Origin: Desulforapulum autotrophicum HRM2
Lineage (GTDB): Bacteria > Desulfobacterota > Desulfobacteria > Desulfobacterales > Desulfobacteraceae
Length of the DNA stretch: 64,000 nt
NCBI RefSeq assembly: GCF_000020365.1
Contig: NC_012108.1
Coordinates: forward strand, 1,302,001-1,366,000
Direction: 5' to 3'
Position numbers and translations under genes: made by a program
Notes under the pieces: model-generated
The model's database searches: none
Seen by the model: only the letters and a program-made list of their open reading frames with translations
What the model was told of the DNA's origin: nothing
Part shown: positions 1-8,668 of the stretch, one piece after another
Position numbering within the stretch: position 1 is the first letter of the stretch
Layout of the letters: each line of letters begins with the position of its first letter

Positions 1-617
1 TGTCGGATCTTTTCCTCGATCAGGGCATCATTGTTTCCATCAAGGGCCGGCTGGAGCAGCATACCGAGGTGTTTGAGGCCCATCCAAATTTAAAACCACG
101 ACATTATCCCATGGTTGTTCTGATCAACGGTGGAAGCGCCAGTGCCTCGGAAATCGTTGCCGGTGCCCTCCAGGATCATCGGCGGGCATTGATCCTTGGC
201 ACCACTTCATTTGGCAAAGGGTCGGTCCAGACGGTAAAACCCCTCAAGGACGGATTCGGTTTAAAGTATACCATTGCCCGATACTACACCCCAAGCGGCC
301 GGTCAATCCAGGCCGAAGGGATCAAGCCTGACATTGAAGTGCCTTTTTCCCTCATGGAGGACAAGGTGGAGAAAAAGGCTGAAACCGCCTTTGACAGGAT
401 GATCCGGGAAAAGGATCTGAAAAACCACCTGGAACCTGAAAATGTGACTAAAAAACCGGGAACTGAGAGCAAGGAAACGGATCCGGCAACTCCTGCCCAG
501 GGATTGATCAGCCTTGACCGGCTCAACCATGATACCCAGGTACAGCGGGCATTGGACATCCTTGTCAGCTATGGGATTTTCAACACCTTGAACCAGGGCG
601 TTGTTGGTACTGATTAG
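1..617 (+). CDS. S41-family C-terminal processing peptidase, 3' part
   Basis: The gene begins before the window; the reading frame is open from base 3. The visible part is the C-terminal half of a tail-specific (CtpA/Prc-type) serine protease, which degrades or trims exported proteins at their C-termini in the cell envelope. The catalytic Ser lies in the segment [10 protein letters not shown] and the catalytic Lys in [10 protein letters not shown], the arrangement typical of family S41. After the protease core there is a charged tail of about 90 residues with low complexity. The stop codon is two bases before the next ATG, so this gene and the polysaccharide deacetylase are probably cotranscribed and translationally coupled. 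The N-terminal PDZ domain and signal peptide expected for the family would lie outside the window. Confidence 0.9.
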   Translation, partial: SDLFLDQGIIVSIKGRLEQHTEVFEAHPNLKPRHYPMVVLINGGSASASEIVAGALQDHRRALILGTTSFGKGSVQTVKPLKDGFGLKYTIARYYTPSGRSIQAEGIKPDIEVPFSLMEDKVEKKAETAFDRMIREKDLKNHLEPENVTKKPGTESKETDPATPAQGLISLDRLNHDTQVQRALDILVSYGIFNTLNQGVVGTD

Positions 618-619
618 GC

Positions 620-1738
620 ATGGCTGTAAAGAAAAAGACGGCAAAGCAAAGCACCGGCAAAGCTGCAAAAAAAACGGTGAAAAAAACGGTGAAAAAGGGG
701 ACAAAGGCCGCCCGTGGCAGAGCGTCCGGGAAGATCTCCATTGCCAATGAGTTTAAAAAAATATCAACGGCGGTTATCGTCCTTGTCGGCGTGGTGGCCG
801 TGCTTGCAATGGTTGCCGATTTATACATGGGCAGGCCTGTGGCTAAAAGAGAGGCTGCCCCTGTTGCCCGGACAACGCCTGACAGGCCGGAACCCGAGCC
901 TGTCCAGTCAAAGAAACGTGTTTCCATAAAGCCTGAGCCTTCCAGAAAGCCGGATAAAAAGGCGACAACATCCCGGAAGCATCCGGTGTTTGAAGTGTTT
1001 GATGATTCCGATGAAACGCCGAAACAGAGGCCGGAACCCGCTGCGGTTCCGCCTGTGCTGCAGGATAAGACCCCACGGGTTGCCATTATCATTGACGACA
1101 TCGGATTTGACAAAAAGATATCCCTGGCCATCTCGGGGCTGGATCCCCATATTACCCTTTCCATCCTGCCCTACGCCCCCCACGCAAAGGCCATTGCCCT
1201 GTTACTCCATCAACGGGGGACAGAGACCCTTCTTCACCTTCCCATGGAGCCCATGGAGTACCCAAAGATTGACCCAGGGCCGGGTGCTCTTTTATCGACC
1301 ATGACACCGGACGAACTCCTTGACCAGCTTAGACTGGACCTTGACATCATTCCTTTTGTTGCAGGGGTCAACAACCACATGGGATCGCGGATGACCTCCC
1401 TTTCTCCCCAGATGAATCAGATTTTTACCGTTCTGAAGCAGCGCAATCTTTTTTTCATTGACAGCCTCACGGCAAAGGGATCCCTCTGCCGGCAGTCTGC
1501 CAGGCTTTTGAGGATTCCCTTTGCCCAGAGGGATGTGTTCCTGGATAATGTTCAGGATGCAGACTATATCAAAAAACAGCTGGCCCAGTTGCTGGCGGTT
1601 GCCCAACGTCATGGAACGGCCATTGGCATCGGGCATCCCTACAGAGCCACATACCTGACCCTTAAGTCGGAAATGGAACGGCTGAAAAAGAAGATACGAA
1701 TTGTCCCGGCATCCGCCCTGGTGGCGATTCCGGGATAG
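620..1738 (+). CDS. Divergent polysaccharide deacetylase family protein
   Basis: 372 residues. The first 45 residues are very rich in Lys and Ala, followed by one membrane segment (about residues 50-70), a proline- and charge-rich linker, and from about residue 150 a conserved domain beginning RVAIIIDDIGFD. That start, with HLPMEPMEYP further on, marks the divergent polysaccharide deacetylase (YibQ/DUF610) family. These are anchored envelope proteins thought to act on a glycan, and they often sit next to an S41 protease as here. The catalytic role in this family is not established. The basic N-terminus before the membrane segment is unusually long. The start at ATG 620 follows the upstream stop by two bases. 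Confidence 0.85.
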   Translation: MAVKKKTAKQSTGKAAKKTVKKTVKKGTKAARGRASGKISIANEFKKISTAVIVLVGVVAVLAMVADLYMGRPVAKREAAPVARTTPDRPEPEPVQSKKRVSIKPEPSRKPDKKATTSRKHPVFEVFDDSDETPKQRPEPAAVPPVLQDKTPRVAIIIDDIGFDKKISLAISGLDPHITLSILPYAPHAKAIALLLHQRGTETLLHLPMEPMEYPKIDPGPGALLSTMTPDELLDQLRLDLDIIPFVAGVNNHMGSRMTSLSPQMNQIFTVLKQRNLFFIDSLTAKGSLCRQSARLLRIPFAQRDVFLDNVQDADYIKKQLAQLLAVAQRHGTAIGIGHPYRATYLTLKSEMERLKKKIRIVPASALVAIPG

Positions 1739-1742
1739 CCTG

Positions 1743-2654
1743 TTACACCAGTTCTGCCACCAAGGCCACCCATTCCCCCTGGGTGGTGGTTTTGACAAGG
1801 GTAAAGCCGTTGTCTTCAAGGGCTGTCTTTACCCTTTCCTCCCAGGCAATGATAATGCCGGACAGGATGGCCCGGCCCCCGGGGGCAAGCCTTGAGTGTA
1901 TTTCGGGCAGGATGCTGATGATGACCTCGGCAAGGATATTGGCCACCACCAGATCAAATTTTTCATGGGGATAACGGTCAAGGGTGGTGCAGCGGATTTC
2001 AAATGACTGGGGAGAGATGCGGTTATGTTCAAGATTCTTCCCGGCGATCTGGACGGCAGCCTCGTCGTTGTCAAGGCCCTTGAGGGTGCCTGCGCCAAGT
2101 TTTGCAGCTGCAATCATCAAGATTCCGGAACCGGTTCCCACGTCCAGAAACGAGGCCCCCGGTGTGATCTGCTCCTGAACCAGGGCAAGACACATGGCCG
2201 TGGTCTCATGGGTCCCCGTTCCAAAGGCCATGCCCGGATCCAGATCAATGACAACATCCCCTGGTTTTGGTTCAAATTCGCGCCAGCTGGGACGGATCAC
2301 CAGGGTATCTGTTATCCGGGTGACAAAGAAAAAATCTTTCCAGGACTCGGCCCAATCCTGGTCGTCAACAATTCGGGTGGAAAGGGTGACGTTAATCCCT
2401 TTAAGGGCATCGGCCTTTTTTTTTATGTCGGCAAAAAGCAGGTCAGATGTGGAGAGGTCAGGGAGATAACCGGATATTGAATGGGTGTCCGGTTGTGCAA
2501 GGGCATTGCTTCCAAACCCTTCATCCGGTTCAGGAAGGGGCACTTCGCACACCACTCCCTTGAGGTCAAGGTCAAAAAAAATCTGCGCGACAAGCTCTTC
2601 TGCAAGGGCCATATCATCAGCTTCAAAACGGGCGTTAACATGTATCCATTTCAT
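1743..2654 (-). CDS. prmA: Ribosomal protein L11 methyltransferase
   Basis: 303 residues. A SAM-dependent methyltransferase that in its family trimethylates ribosomal protein L11. The N-terminal substrate-recruiting part is followed by the signature DPGMAFGTGTHETT (about residues 138-151), the SAM-binding loop FLDVGTGSG and the motif VVANILAEV. Length and domain order match PrmA. It lies convergent to the deacetylase gene with only four bases between the two stop codons. A second, more divergent PrmA-like gene lies on the opposite strand from 2869. The start ATG at 2654 has only a weak purine-rich ribosome binding site upstream. Confidence 0.92.
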   Translation of the reverse strand: MKWIHVNARFEADDMALAEELVAQIFFDLDLKGVVCEVPLPEPDEGFGSNALAQPDTHSISGYLPDLSTSDLLFADIKKKADALKGINVTLSTRIVDDQDWAESWKDFFFVTRITDTLVIRPSWREFEPKPGDVVIDLDPGMAFGTGTHETTAMCLALVQEQITPGASFLDVGTGSGILMIAAAKLGAGTLKGLDNDEAAVQIAGKNLEHNRISPQSFEIRCTTLDRYPHEKFDLVVANILAEVIISILPEIHSRLAPGGRAILSGIIIAWEERVKTALEDNGFTLVKTTTQGEWVALVAELV

Positions 2655-2748
2655 GGGAATTCACTCTTATTCTTGATTTGTTGGGTGTATTTGGGTATCA
2701 AAGAAAACTAAAATAATTCTATCAGGGTATCGTCGGTGAGTCAACAAC

Positions 2749-2792
2749 CCCTGAGCGAAAGACCCAGGGGCTTGCAAGGCAACTTGTAAGCC
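2749..2792 (+). other. Candidate structured leader upstream of PrmA-like gene
   Basis: Two adjacent hairpins are visible on the plus strand. The first pairs CCCCTG (2749-2754) with CAGGGG (2765-2770). The second pairs ten bases, 2769-2778 with 2783-2792 including one G-U pair, closed by a GCAA tetraloop. The two stems compete for G2769 and G2770, so they could be alternative structures. They sit 77 bases before the ATG of the second methyltransferase gene. No known riboswitch class was recognised; the element may simply be a leader hairpin. Confidence 0.35.
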
Positions 2793-2868
2793 CAGTTGAA
2801 TCGGATTTTGCAATTAAAGAGATGGAGGTAGACCGTGACCACATTTGTTTGGAGGAATTAACCATTTG

Positions 2869-3720
2869 ATGGATCTTGAAAATTTTAACGTCAACCCCTA
2901 TGAGAACCTTTATATCTACTATCTTGAGGGTACCCCTGATCTGATTCCAAACGGGTTCGATGACTTCGGCTTTATCGGCAACTGGTGTGAGGAGGGGTCA
3001 TCTTTCCTTTTTTTCTCGTCGGCCGCAGACCAGGCGGTGGCAGAATTTGTGGCGGCTGATAATCGTCTGACCCTGGTGGATTCGTACCAGATGAGCGGTG
3101 AACAATGGCACGGGGAAGCCATCGAGTCCTATACCACGGGCAGCCTGTGCATCTCACCGCCCTGGAAGATTCCCTTTGTGAACCGGCCTGGTATCCGTCA
3201 TATCCTCCTTGATCCAGGGGTGGTCTTTGGAACAGGCAGGCATCCCACCACCGAGGCATGCCTTGTTCACATGGAAGCGCTGTTTGTAAGCCAGCCGATC
3301 AACACCGTGATTGACATAGGTACGGGAACGGGGCTTCTTGCCCTTGGGGCAGCAGCCCTTGGGTGTGAGCAGGTGCTTGCCCTTGATTTCAACCTGCTTG
3401 CGGTCAAGACAACCCTTAACAATGTTCGGATAAACCATTTTGAAGATCGAATTCTTCCCATCCAGGCAAGGGGAGAAGATTACATTGAAATGCTGGCCGA
3501 TCTTGTGGTGGCCAACATCCACTATGACGTGATGAAGGACCTCATCACCACCCCGGGATTTCTCGCAAAACCCTGGTTTATTCTGTCCGGGCTCTTAAGA
3601 AGCGAGGCCCTGAAAGTGCTTGATTCCTTGGGGAATAGCGGGGCTACTGTCCTTGAAACCGCCTGTCCCGACGGGGTGTGGACCACTATTCTTGGCAAGG
3701 GGCTCCCTGCTGCCCCTTGA
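2869..3720 (+). CDS. PrmA-like SAM-dependent methyltransferase (paralogue)
   Basis: 283 residues from ATG 2869, which has GGAGGA 12 bases upstream; an in-frame TTG at 2845 is a less likely start. The protein has the L11-methyltransferase signature DPGVVFGTGRHPTT, the SAM loop VIDIGTGTGLLALG and LVVANIHYDV (compare VVANILAEV in the neighbouring PrmA). The N-terminal part differs strongly from PrmA, so the protein substrate is probably different. Two PrmA-family genes arranged divergently is unusual. The methyltransferase fold is clear; the substrate is unknown. Its leader contains two overlapping hairpins. Confidence 0.85.
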   Translation: MDLENFNVNPYENLYIYYLEGTPDLIPNGFDDFGFIGNWCEEGSSFLFFSSAADQAVAEFVAADNRLTLVDSYQMSGEQWHGEAIESYTTGSLCISPPWKIPFVNRPGIRHILLDPGVVFGTGRHPTTEACLVHMEALFVSQPINTVIDIGTGTGLLALGAAALGCEQVLALDFNLLAVKTTLNNVRINHFEDRILPIQARGEDYIEMLADLVVANIHYDVMKDLITTPGFLAKPWFILSGLLRSEALKVLDSLGNSGATVLETACPDGVWTTILGKGLPAAP

Positions 3721-3809
3721 TCTGCTGCCCAGTGTCAAGGTATTTGAGGGCTTCTTTAAGAGATTTTTATCCTGCAAAAATCACTTGATCCAGAATAGTC
3801 ATAGCCCAT

Positions 3810-3836
3810 GCTCAGGTGATCAATTAGCACCTGAGC
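3810..3836. terminator. Hairpin between convergent genes
   Basis: A perfect 9-bp inverted repeat, GCTCAGGTG with CACCTGAGC around a 9-base loop, lies between the methyltransferase gene and the end of the minus-strand hypothetical gene and overlaps the latter's stop codon. It is well placed to be a bidirectional terminator, but no long T run is adjacent. Confidence 0.5.
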
Positions 3837-4318
3837 CGGCAGATGTTTTCCACGGCAGATTTTATGATCCGTATCAACTCTTCTTCCGGGGCATGGGCAT
3901 AGGTTTCCCATGGCATGGTGTTGCCATCTTCTAAAAGAGCCATGAGCTGGTTTTCAAAGGTAAAGGCTGCCTCGGCCAGGTCTTTTCTTGAGTAGGGAGA
4001 TAGCCTTTCTGCCGACAGATCCGAGAGATTCAAGTCGGACACCCTTTCCGCACTCAGCTGATGCAGTTTTTCCGGTGCTACTGGGACAGGCATTTTTGGG
4101 TCGGATGAAGGAGAGGGCAGGCCGTCCCCTGCCAATTGCGTTTCCAGTTTTTTCAACTGCGGCAGCAACTCTCCTGCCTGGCGGATGAGTTTATGCCCCT
4201 CCTCACATCCCCGGAACAGGAGTTCCCCAATCATGTCTCTGAGCAGTTCCCGGGTCTGGGAAAGGGGGGCTGTGTCTTGGTTGTCTGCCAAGGTCTGTTT
4301 TTTTATACCATCTCTCAT
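3824..4318 (-). CDS. Hypothetical protein, charged and helical
   Basis: 164 residues from ATG 4318. The family is not recognised. The protein is soluble by appearance: no signal peptide or membrane segment, Leu- and Glu-rich helices around residues 15-60, a Pro/Ser-rich linker, and a C-terminal helical part ending in RLRC. The open frame extends further upstream but that part is AT-rich and not protein-like, so an internal start is chosen; its ribosome binding site (AGGA, about 10 bases upstream) is weak and the start is uncertain. Its stop overlaps a terminator-like hairpin. Confidence 0.55.
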   Translation of the reverse strand: MRDGIKKQTLADNQDTAPLSQTRELLRDMIGELLFRGCEEGHKLIRQAGELLPQLKKLETQLAGDGLPSPSSDPKMPVPVAPEKLHQLSAERVSDLNLSDLSAERLSPYSRKDLAEAAFTFENQLMALLEDGNTMPWETYAHAPEEELIRIIKSAVENICRLRC

Positions 4319-4547
4319 CTTTTGATCCTGTTGTTCACGTTTTTTCCCGGGTGTTAGGACCTGGTCTTTTTCTCCTGCATAATTATTGGCACCTTGTTTT
4401 ATGAAGTGGTTATTATGGCACGATAATGCACTTTTGTTAAAAACAAAGCGCCAAATATTTGAATTTAAAGAGTTGAAATTGTATAGTGCCATAAAATTCA
4501 GCCAAAAAACCAAGTTTGTAACCATATTGTCGAAAAGATGGCTTAAG

Positions 4548-4877
4548 TTAGAATTTACAACCTAAAATTGACCCCCCAAATCTAATCTGATAGAATTCCT
4601 TTCTTTTTTGGAGAACCATACCAATCAGCAGTGCAGCAATTAAAATTGAAACAATAAAGAGTGATTTGATATGCTCAGCTTTGCTTGCACCGGACAGCCT
4701 TATGATTCCACAGGTCAAAAAACCGAAACTGGTTAATATGGAGATGGCTGTTATCCATGGGTAAAGGAACCGAGCCATTGGGGTTTTCATTGGCAGAAAT
4801 CGTAAAGAAGGGGTTTTGGGAGATAGAAAAAATCGGGATAGGATTCTCACAATTTGAACGGCCGGAACAGATACCAT
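4548..4877 (-). CDS. Possible small membrane protein
   Basis: About 109 residues, family not recognised. Two hydrophobic stretches (roughly residues 40-58 and 70-88) separated by a short polar loop suggest a two-pass inner membrane protein. Starts at 4790 (80 residues) or 4940 are also possible; none has a convincing ribosome binding site. Lack of homology I can recall and the poor start signals keep this tentative. It is divergent from the nucleoside transporter gene. Confidence 0.35.
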   Translation of the reverse strand: MVSVPAVQIVRILSRFFLSPKTPSLRFLPMKTPMARFLYPWITAISILTSFGFLTCGIIRLSGASKAEHIKSLFIVSILIAALLIGMVLQKRKEFYQIRFGGSILGCKF

Positions 4878-4985
4878 ACTCCGGCTATGACGGTTATATG
4901 AAATTTTTACCGAAGCATTGTAATTAGAGGCGTGTATCATTCGTTGTGGTCAGAGCCTATACCATGCTTCGGCCATGCCGGTTAT
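4871..4985 (+). repeat. Imperfect direct repeat pair upstream of transporter gene
   Basis: Two 27-bp copies at 4871-4897 and 4959-4985 match at 23 positions (start ATACCAT, end CGGTTAT) and are 88 bp apart. In addition CCGAAGCAT (4910-4918) is inverted as ATGCTTCGG (4964-4972). The second copy ends 21 bases before the transporter start codon, so these could be regulator binding sites or a leader structure. Confidence 0.5.
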
Positions 4986-5006
4986 TGGAAAGCAGGGGAG
5001 AAACAG

Positions 5007-6311
5007 ATGGCGTTTTACAATTGGGTCAGCTTTGCCGGGATATTTATCCTGTTATTCATTGCCTGGAGTATTTCACGGCTATTCTTTCAAAACAGGGAAA
5101 AACCCAACTGGCACCTGATCGGCTGGGGCTTGGGCCTTCAGGTCGTCTTTGCCCTGTTCATTTTTGTGGTGCCGGCAGGGGTGACATTTTTCCAGGGTGT
5201 GAATGACCTGGCTGTACGGGTGTTGTCCACGGCAGGGGAGGGGGCCAAATTTGTGTTCGGCAGCCTTGCCTCTCCCCCGGGCACTGAAGGATCCCTGGGG
5301 TTTATCCTGGCGTTTCAGGCCTTTCCCACCATTATTTTCTTTTCCAGTCTGGTGGCCATTCTCTACTATTACAATGTGCTGCCCTTGATTATTCAGCAGT
5401 TTGCAAAACTGTTCACCTGTCTGATGCGGATTTCTGGCGCTGAAGCCCTGTGTGCGGCAAGCAATATTTTTGTGGGTGTGGAATCGACCTTTACGGTCAA
5501 ACCCTATCTTGAACGGATGACCCCATCCGAGTTGTGCACCATTCTCACGGCTGGAATGGCGACAGTTGCCTCCAATGTCCTGGCGTTTTACGTATTTACC
5601 CTTTATTCGAGTTTCCCGTCCATTGCCGGGCACCTGATATCAGCTTCTTTTTTGTCTGCCCCGGCTGCCCTGATCATGTCCAAAATTTTGTTTCCGGAAA
5701 CCGGAATACCCGATACACTGGGGCAGGTCGTGGACATCCACTATGAAAAAGAGGCCAGCCTGTTTGAAGCCATTATCAACTCGGCCGCTGCCGGTCTTAA
5801 GGTGGTTTTCAGCATTGTGGCGCTGCTTATTGCGGTGCTGGGACTTGTGGCTCTGCTGGACATGGTACTTGTCGGCATGGGAACTTACATCAACCAGTGG
5901 CTTCATTTAGGTATTGACTGGTCCCTCAAGGGATTGCTGGGGTATTTTTTTTATCCCTTTACCCTGATCATCGGTATCCCCTTTGAAGATGCCGGCGTGA
6001 TCTCGAAAATCATCGGGGAACGTCTGATTTTGACAGAGGTTACCGCATACCAGGATTTGTCTGTGGCCATTGTAACCAAGGCATTGATTCATCCACGATC
6101 GGCCGTGATCACAGCCTATGCCCTGTGCGGTTTTGCCCATGTGGCTTCCATGGCCATTTTTGTGGGTGGCATCACAGCCCTGGCACCTTCAAGAACGGCT
6201 GATATCTCAAAGGTGGCATTCAAGGCGCTGATTGCAGCGACCCTGGCGTGTCTGCTAACGGCATGCATTGCCGGAACTTTTTATAGTGACGCCAGTATTC
6301 TGCTGGGGTAA
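5007..6311 (+). CDS. Nucleoside transporter, CNT/NupC family
   Basis: 434 residues from ATG 5007, preceded by GGGGAG at a good distance. Concentrative nucleoside transporter of the inner membrane, taking up nucleosides by symport with H+ or Na+. Visible: N-terminal hydrophobic helices, the segment FAFQ-like LAFQAFPTIIFFSS, the conserved GAEALCAASNIFVGVES region that forms the nucleoside and cation site in this family, and a C-terminal part with LCGFAHVASM. Length fits the family. It stands alone as a transcription unit; direct repeats lie in the upstream region. Exact substrate (purine or pyrimidine) cannot be told. Confidence 0.88.
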   Translation: MAFYNWVSFAGIFILLFIAWSISRLFFQNREKPNWHLIGWGLGLQVVFALFIFVVPAGVTFFQGVNDLAVRVLSTAGEGAKFVFGSLASPPGTEGSLGFILAFQAFPTIIFFSSLVAILYYYNVLPLIIQQFAKLFTCLMRISGAEALCAASNIFVGVESTFTVKPYLERMTPSELCTILTAGMATVASNVLAFYVFTLYSSFPSIAGHLISASFLSAPAALIMSKILFPETGIPDTLGQVVDIHYEKEASLFEAIINSAAAGLKVVFSIVALLIAVLGLVALLDMVLVGMGTYINQWLHLGIDWSLKGLLGYFFYPFTLIIGIPFEDAGVISKIIGERLILTEVTAYQDLSVAIVTKALIHPRSAVITAYALCGFAHVASMAIFVGGITALAPSRTADISKVAFKALIAATLACLLTACIAGTFYSDASILLG

Positions 6312-6385
6312 TGGGCTACCCGGTTCCATGTTAAGGCCGAATTAAATAAGGTTTTCTCCGATTCCCATTAAATTTCAGATTTTTT

Positions 6386-7711
6386 CTAGGGTGCAATGGT
6401 GAATCGTTCTTTGGGGGGGTTGAAATAGCCGTGGATGAGATGGGGAAACAGCTGTTTCAGCTCCGAGATGATGAAGGCCATGCCAAGGGTGGGACTCTTG
6501 CCCCCGGCCGTCTCCATGATGGCACAATAGGCCCTGGGATCAAAGTTCATGTTTCGCCACTGAATCATCTTGACGGGATGGTTGGCAAGAAATTTTTTCA
6601 GGGTGGTAAATTCTGCCTCTGAATCCGTTACCCCGGGGCAGTTCAGGTAGTTGATTGAAACAAATTTTCCCATGCTTCCGGCCGTGTCAATACTTTTTAC
6701 AACATCTGAGAATGTAAAGCTTTTGGGCCTGAAGTAGGCTGTGTAGCAGGTTTGCCTAACTGAATTCATGCTGACCCGAACGGAATCAAGACCTGCTGTA
6801 AACAGCCGTTCCAGACGGTCGGGCATACCGGCATTGGTGTTCATGTTGATGGTGCCACGATCTGTTGCCCGTCTGATGATTTCAATGGCAGGTTCTATCA
6901 CATGGAATGCTGTCAGGGGGTCTCCCTCGCAGCCCTGGCCAAAGCTTACTACGCTGTTGTCTGTTTTATTGATATGTTCCAGGGCCACCTGGGCGATCTC
7001 GGTGGGGGACGGGGTGAATGTGATTCGCTCCTGGCAGGCCACAAGGTTGTTTTCTTCCTGGAACGAAATACAGCCCAGGCAGTTGGCATTGCAGGTCCTA
7101 GCCGTTGGCAGGGGGGCTTCAAACCGGCCGAGGAAAAAGTTTTTAGCCGCGGGACATCCATATTCGAGGCCGCAGCGTTCTAGGTGGCGCATGAGCCTGT
7201 TGTCTGGATAGGCCGTGCGCATTTTCTCCACCCCCTTTTCCACGCCTTCCCTTGGCATGAGCCTTAGGTCCTGACGGGGCTCCTTGTCTATTTCAAGGGC
7301 TGCAGATCTGAACCTGTTGCCGTCCCATGCCACAGCACCATAGGAGAAAAGGGGCAGAAGGTTCTCTGCCTCTGGTGCGTCATAGGCGCAAAAATACTGA
7401 TTTACATTGCCGGGTGAGTTAAAAACGGCAACTGGAAAGATGGGTTCTCCAGGGACGTAGGGGTTTTCCTGGAGGGTCTCAAATTGATCGGTCTCAAGAT
7501 TGAACACCATGGGCTGTCTGTCGGGCAGCATCATGAGTTCGCTGCCAAAGGGCATATCAATGGTATGGCTTCGGGTCAGAATTAGCGGCTCCTGGCCCGC
7601 CATGGCAACGGCTCCATAACCTGCCAGCTCAAAGATCTCGCCCTGGGCATTGGCCACTACAGGTTCCAGGAAGACGGCAGTTTCCGTCTTTTCTCGGTGT
7701 TTCTTGGACAT
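6386..7711 (-). CDS. Radical SAM protein
   Basis: 441 residues, ATG 7711 preceded by AAGGAGGG. The Cys motif CNANCLGC (about residues 211-218) binds the [4Fe-4S] cluster that cleaves S-adenosylmethionine, and GQGCEGDPL (about 258-266) corresponds to the SAM-contacting GGEP-like motif. The roughly 200 residues before the radical SAM core form a separate N-terminal part with no recognised motif; the arrangement is shared by uncharacterised radical SAM proteins of anaerobes. No partner peptide or modified substrate gene is apparent beside it; the next gene upstream encodes a small exported membrane protein. Function unknown. Confidence 0.8.
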   Translation of the reverse strand: MSKKHREKTETAVFLEPVVANAQGEIFELAGYGAVAMAGQEPLILTRSHTIDMPFGSELMMLPDRQPMVFNLETDQFETLQENPYVPGEPIFPVAVFNSPGNVNQYFCAYDAPEAENLLPLFSYGAVAWDGNRFRSAALEIDKEPRQDLRLMPREGVEKGVEKMRTAYPDNRLMRHLERCGLEYGCPAAKNFFLGRFEAPLPTARTCNANCLGCISFQEENNLVACQERITFTPSPTEIAQVALEHINKTDNSVVSFGQGCEGDPLTAFHVIEPAIEIIRRATDRGTINMNTNAGMPDRLERLFTAGLDSVRVSMNSVRQTCYTAYFRPKSFTFSDVVKSIDTAGSMGKFVSINYLNCPGVTDSEAEFTTLKKFLANHPVKMIQWRNMNFDPRAYCAIMETAGGKSPTLGMAFIISELKQLFPHLIHGYFNPPKERFTIAP

Positions 7712-7784
7712 CTTTTCCCTCCTTGATTTAAGGGGGAATTTATACCAGACAGAACCTTAAATGTCATGGATTTCTTTTTGTCGG

Positions 7785-8093
7785 TCAGTCGTCGCTGAAT
7801 TCTCCCAGGGGGCGGACAAAGGTGTAGACGCCAGGGTCGATAATGAATCGCTGTTCTGCCTTATCCATTCTTTCCCTGGACCATGCGGTCAGGGGAAGTG
7901 CCACGGTGTAGAGTGCAATGCCAAGGACTGTGGTGACCAATCCCAGGGGCTTGAGTACAAGCAGGTCGGCAGCCATGGCCTCTGCTGTCGGAGCCTTTGT
8001 TTGTGTCCCGGCAAAGGCCTGGACGGTGAAGGTTGTCACGGTAAACAAAGCTGCTGCCATGAAGATTAAAATCGGTTTTTGAAACCTTTTCAT
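7785..8093 (-). CDS. Small exported membrane protein
   Basis: 102 residues from ATG 8093, with GAGGGAG upstream. An N-terminal signal-like helix (residues 5-24 ending QAFAG) is followed by a spacer rich in Ala/Thr, a second hydrophobic helix (about 46-66, LGLVTTVLGIALYTVALPLTAW) and a short charged tail ending FSDD. The family is not one I can name with a function; similar small two-helix proteins occur in sulfate reducers. It follows closely upstream of the radical SAM gene on the same strand (73 bases), so the two may be cotranscribed. Confidence 0.6.
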   Translation of the reverse strand: MKRFQKPILIFMAAALFTVTTFTVQAFAGTQTKAPTAEAMAADLLVLKPLGLVTTVLGIALYTVALPLTAWSRERMDKAEQRFIIDPGVYTFVRPLGEFSDD

Positions 8094-8327
8094 TCTATTA
8101 TTCTCCCTCTGGGTTGAATGATGCTGTTGTGCCCCGCGGGGCAATGGTAGTACTTTTGTATTTTTAGCATACCTAACTGTTAAATCAAGTTGAAAGATCT
8201 GTTGTCTGCTCTGGTATCAGGCAGATCAATGGATGGGGACTTTTTTATCCATATTAACAATTTGTCTATCAGGGCAGATTCCTGTAAAAAATACAAACAA
8301 TACTTAACAAGCATAAAGGAGAATACA

Positions 8328-8639
8328 ATGATCGATGTCACCTTGGCTGCTCAGGATCAGGTCCTGGCATATTTTGAGGGAAAAGAGAGTAAATCCGTAC
8401 GTATTTTTTTGAACAACGGATGTGGGGGAGCCCAGCTTGCCATGGCCGTGGATGAAAAAACGCCAAAGGATAAGGTGTTTGAATATAAGGGCGTTGAGTA
8501 CGTTATGGACCAGAAACTTTTTGATCAAGCCAAACCGGTTCTGGTTGATTACAGCAACAATGGGTTCAAGCTTGAATCAAGCCTGAAGCTTTCATCAGGA
8601 TGTTCGTCCTGTGGATCCAAGGGATCCTGCTGTTCATAG
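8328..8639 (+). CDS. HesB/IscA-like iron-sulfur protein with Cys-rich tail
   Basis: 103 residues from ATG 8328, which follows AAGGAG. The fold resembles A-type iron-sulfur carriers: an N-terminal helix, a strand-rich middle with NNGCGGAQLAM (first conserved Cys), and a Cys-rich C-terminus. Ordinary IscA ends in a CxC pair; here the tail reads CSSCGSKGSCCS, giving four Cys in twelve residues. It could bind a cluster or another metal. The upstream 234 bases hold no gene. It ends 29 bases before the RelE-like gene, suggesting cotranscription. Confidence 0.75.
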   Translation: MIDVTLAAQDQVLAYFEGKESKSVRIFLNNGCGGAQLAMAVDEKTPKDKVFEYKGVEYVMDQKLFDQAKPVLVDYSNNGFKLESSLKLSSGCSSCGSKGSCCS

Positions 8640-8668
8640 CAGAATCTACCCTACGATGGAAGGTGAAT

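Noticed and set aside
2749-2792. Cyclic di-GMP or other known riboswitch upstream of the second prmA-like gene
   Set aside because: The two hairpins do not match the conserved cores of the riboswitch classes I know; retained only as an unassigned structure.
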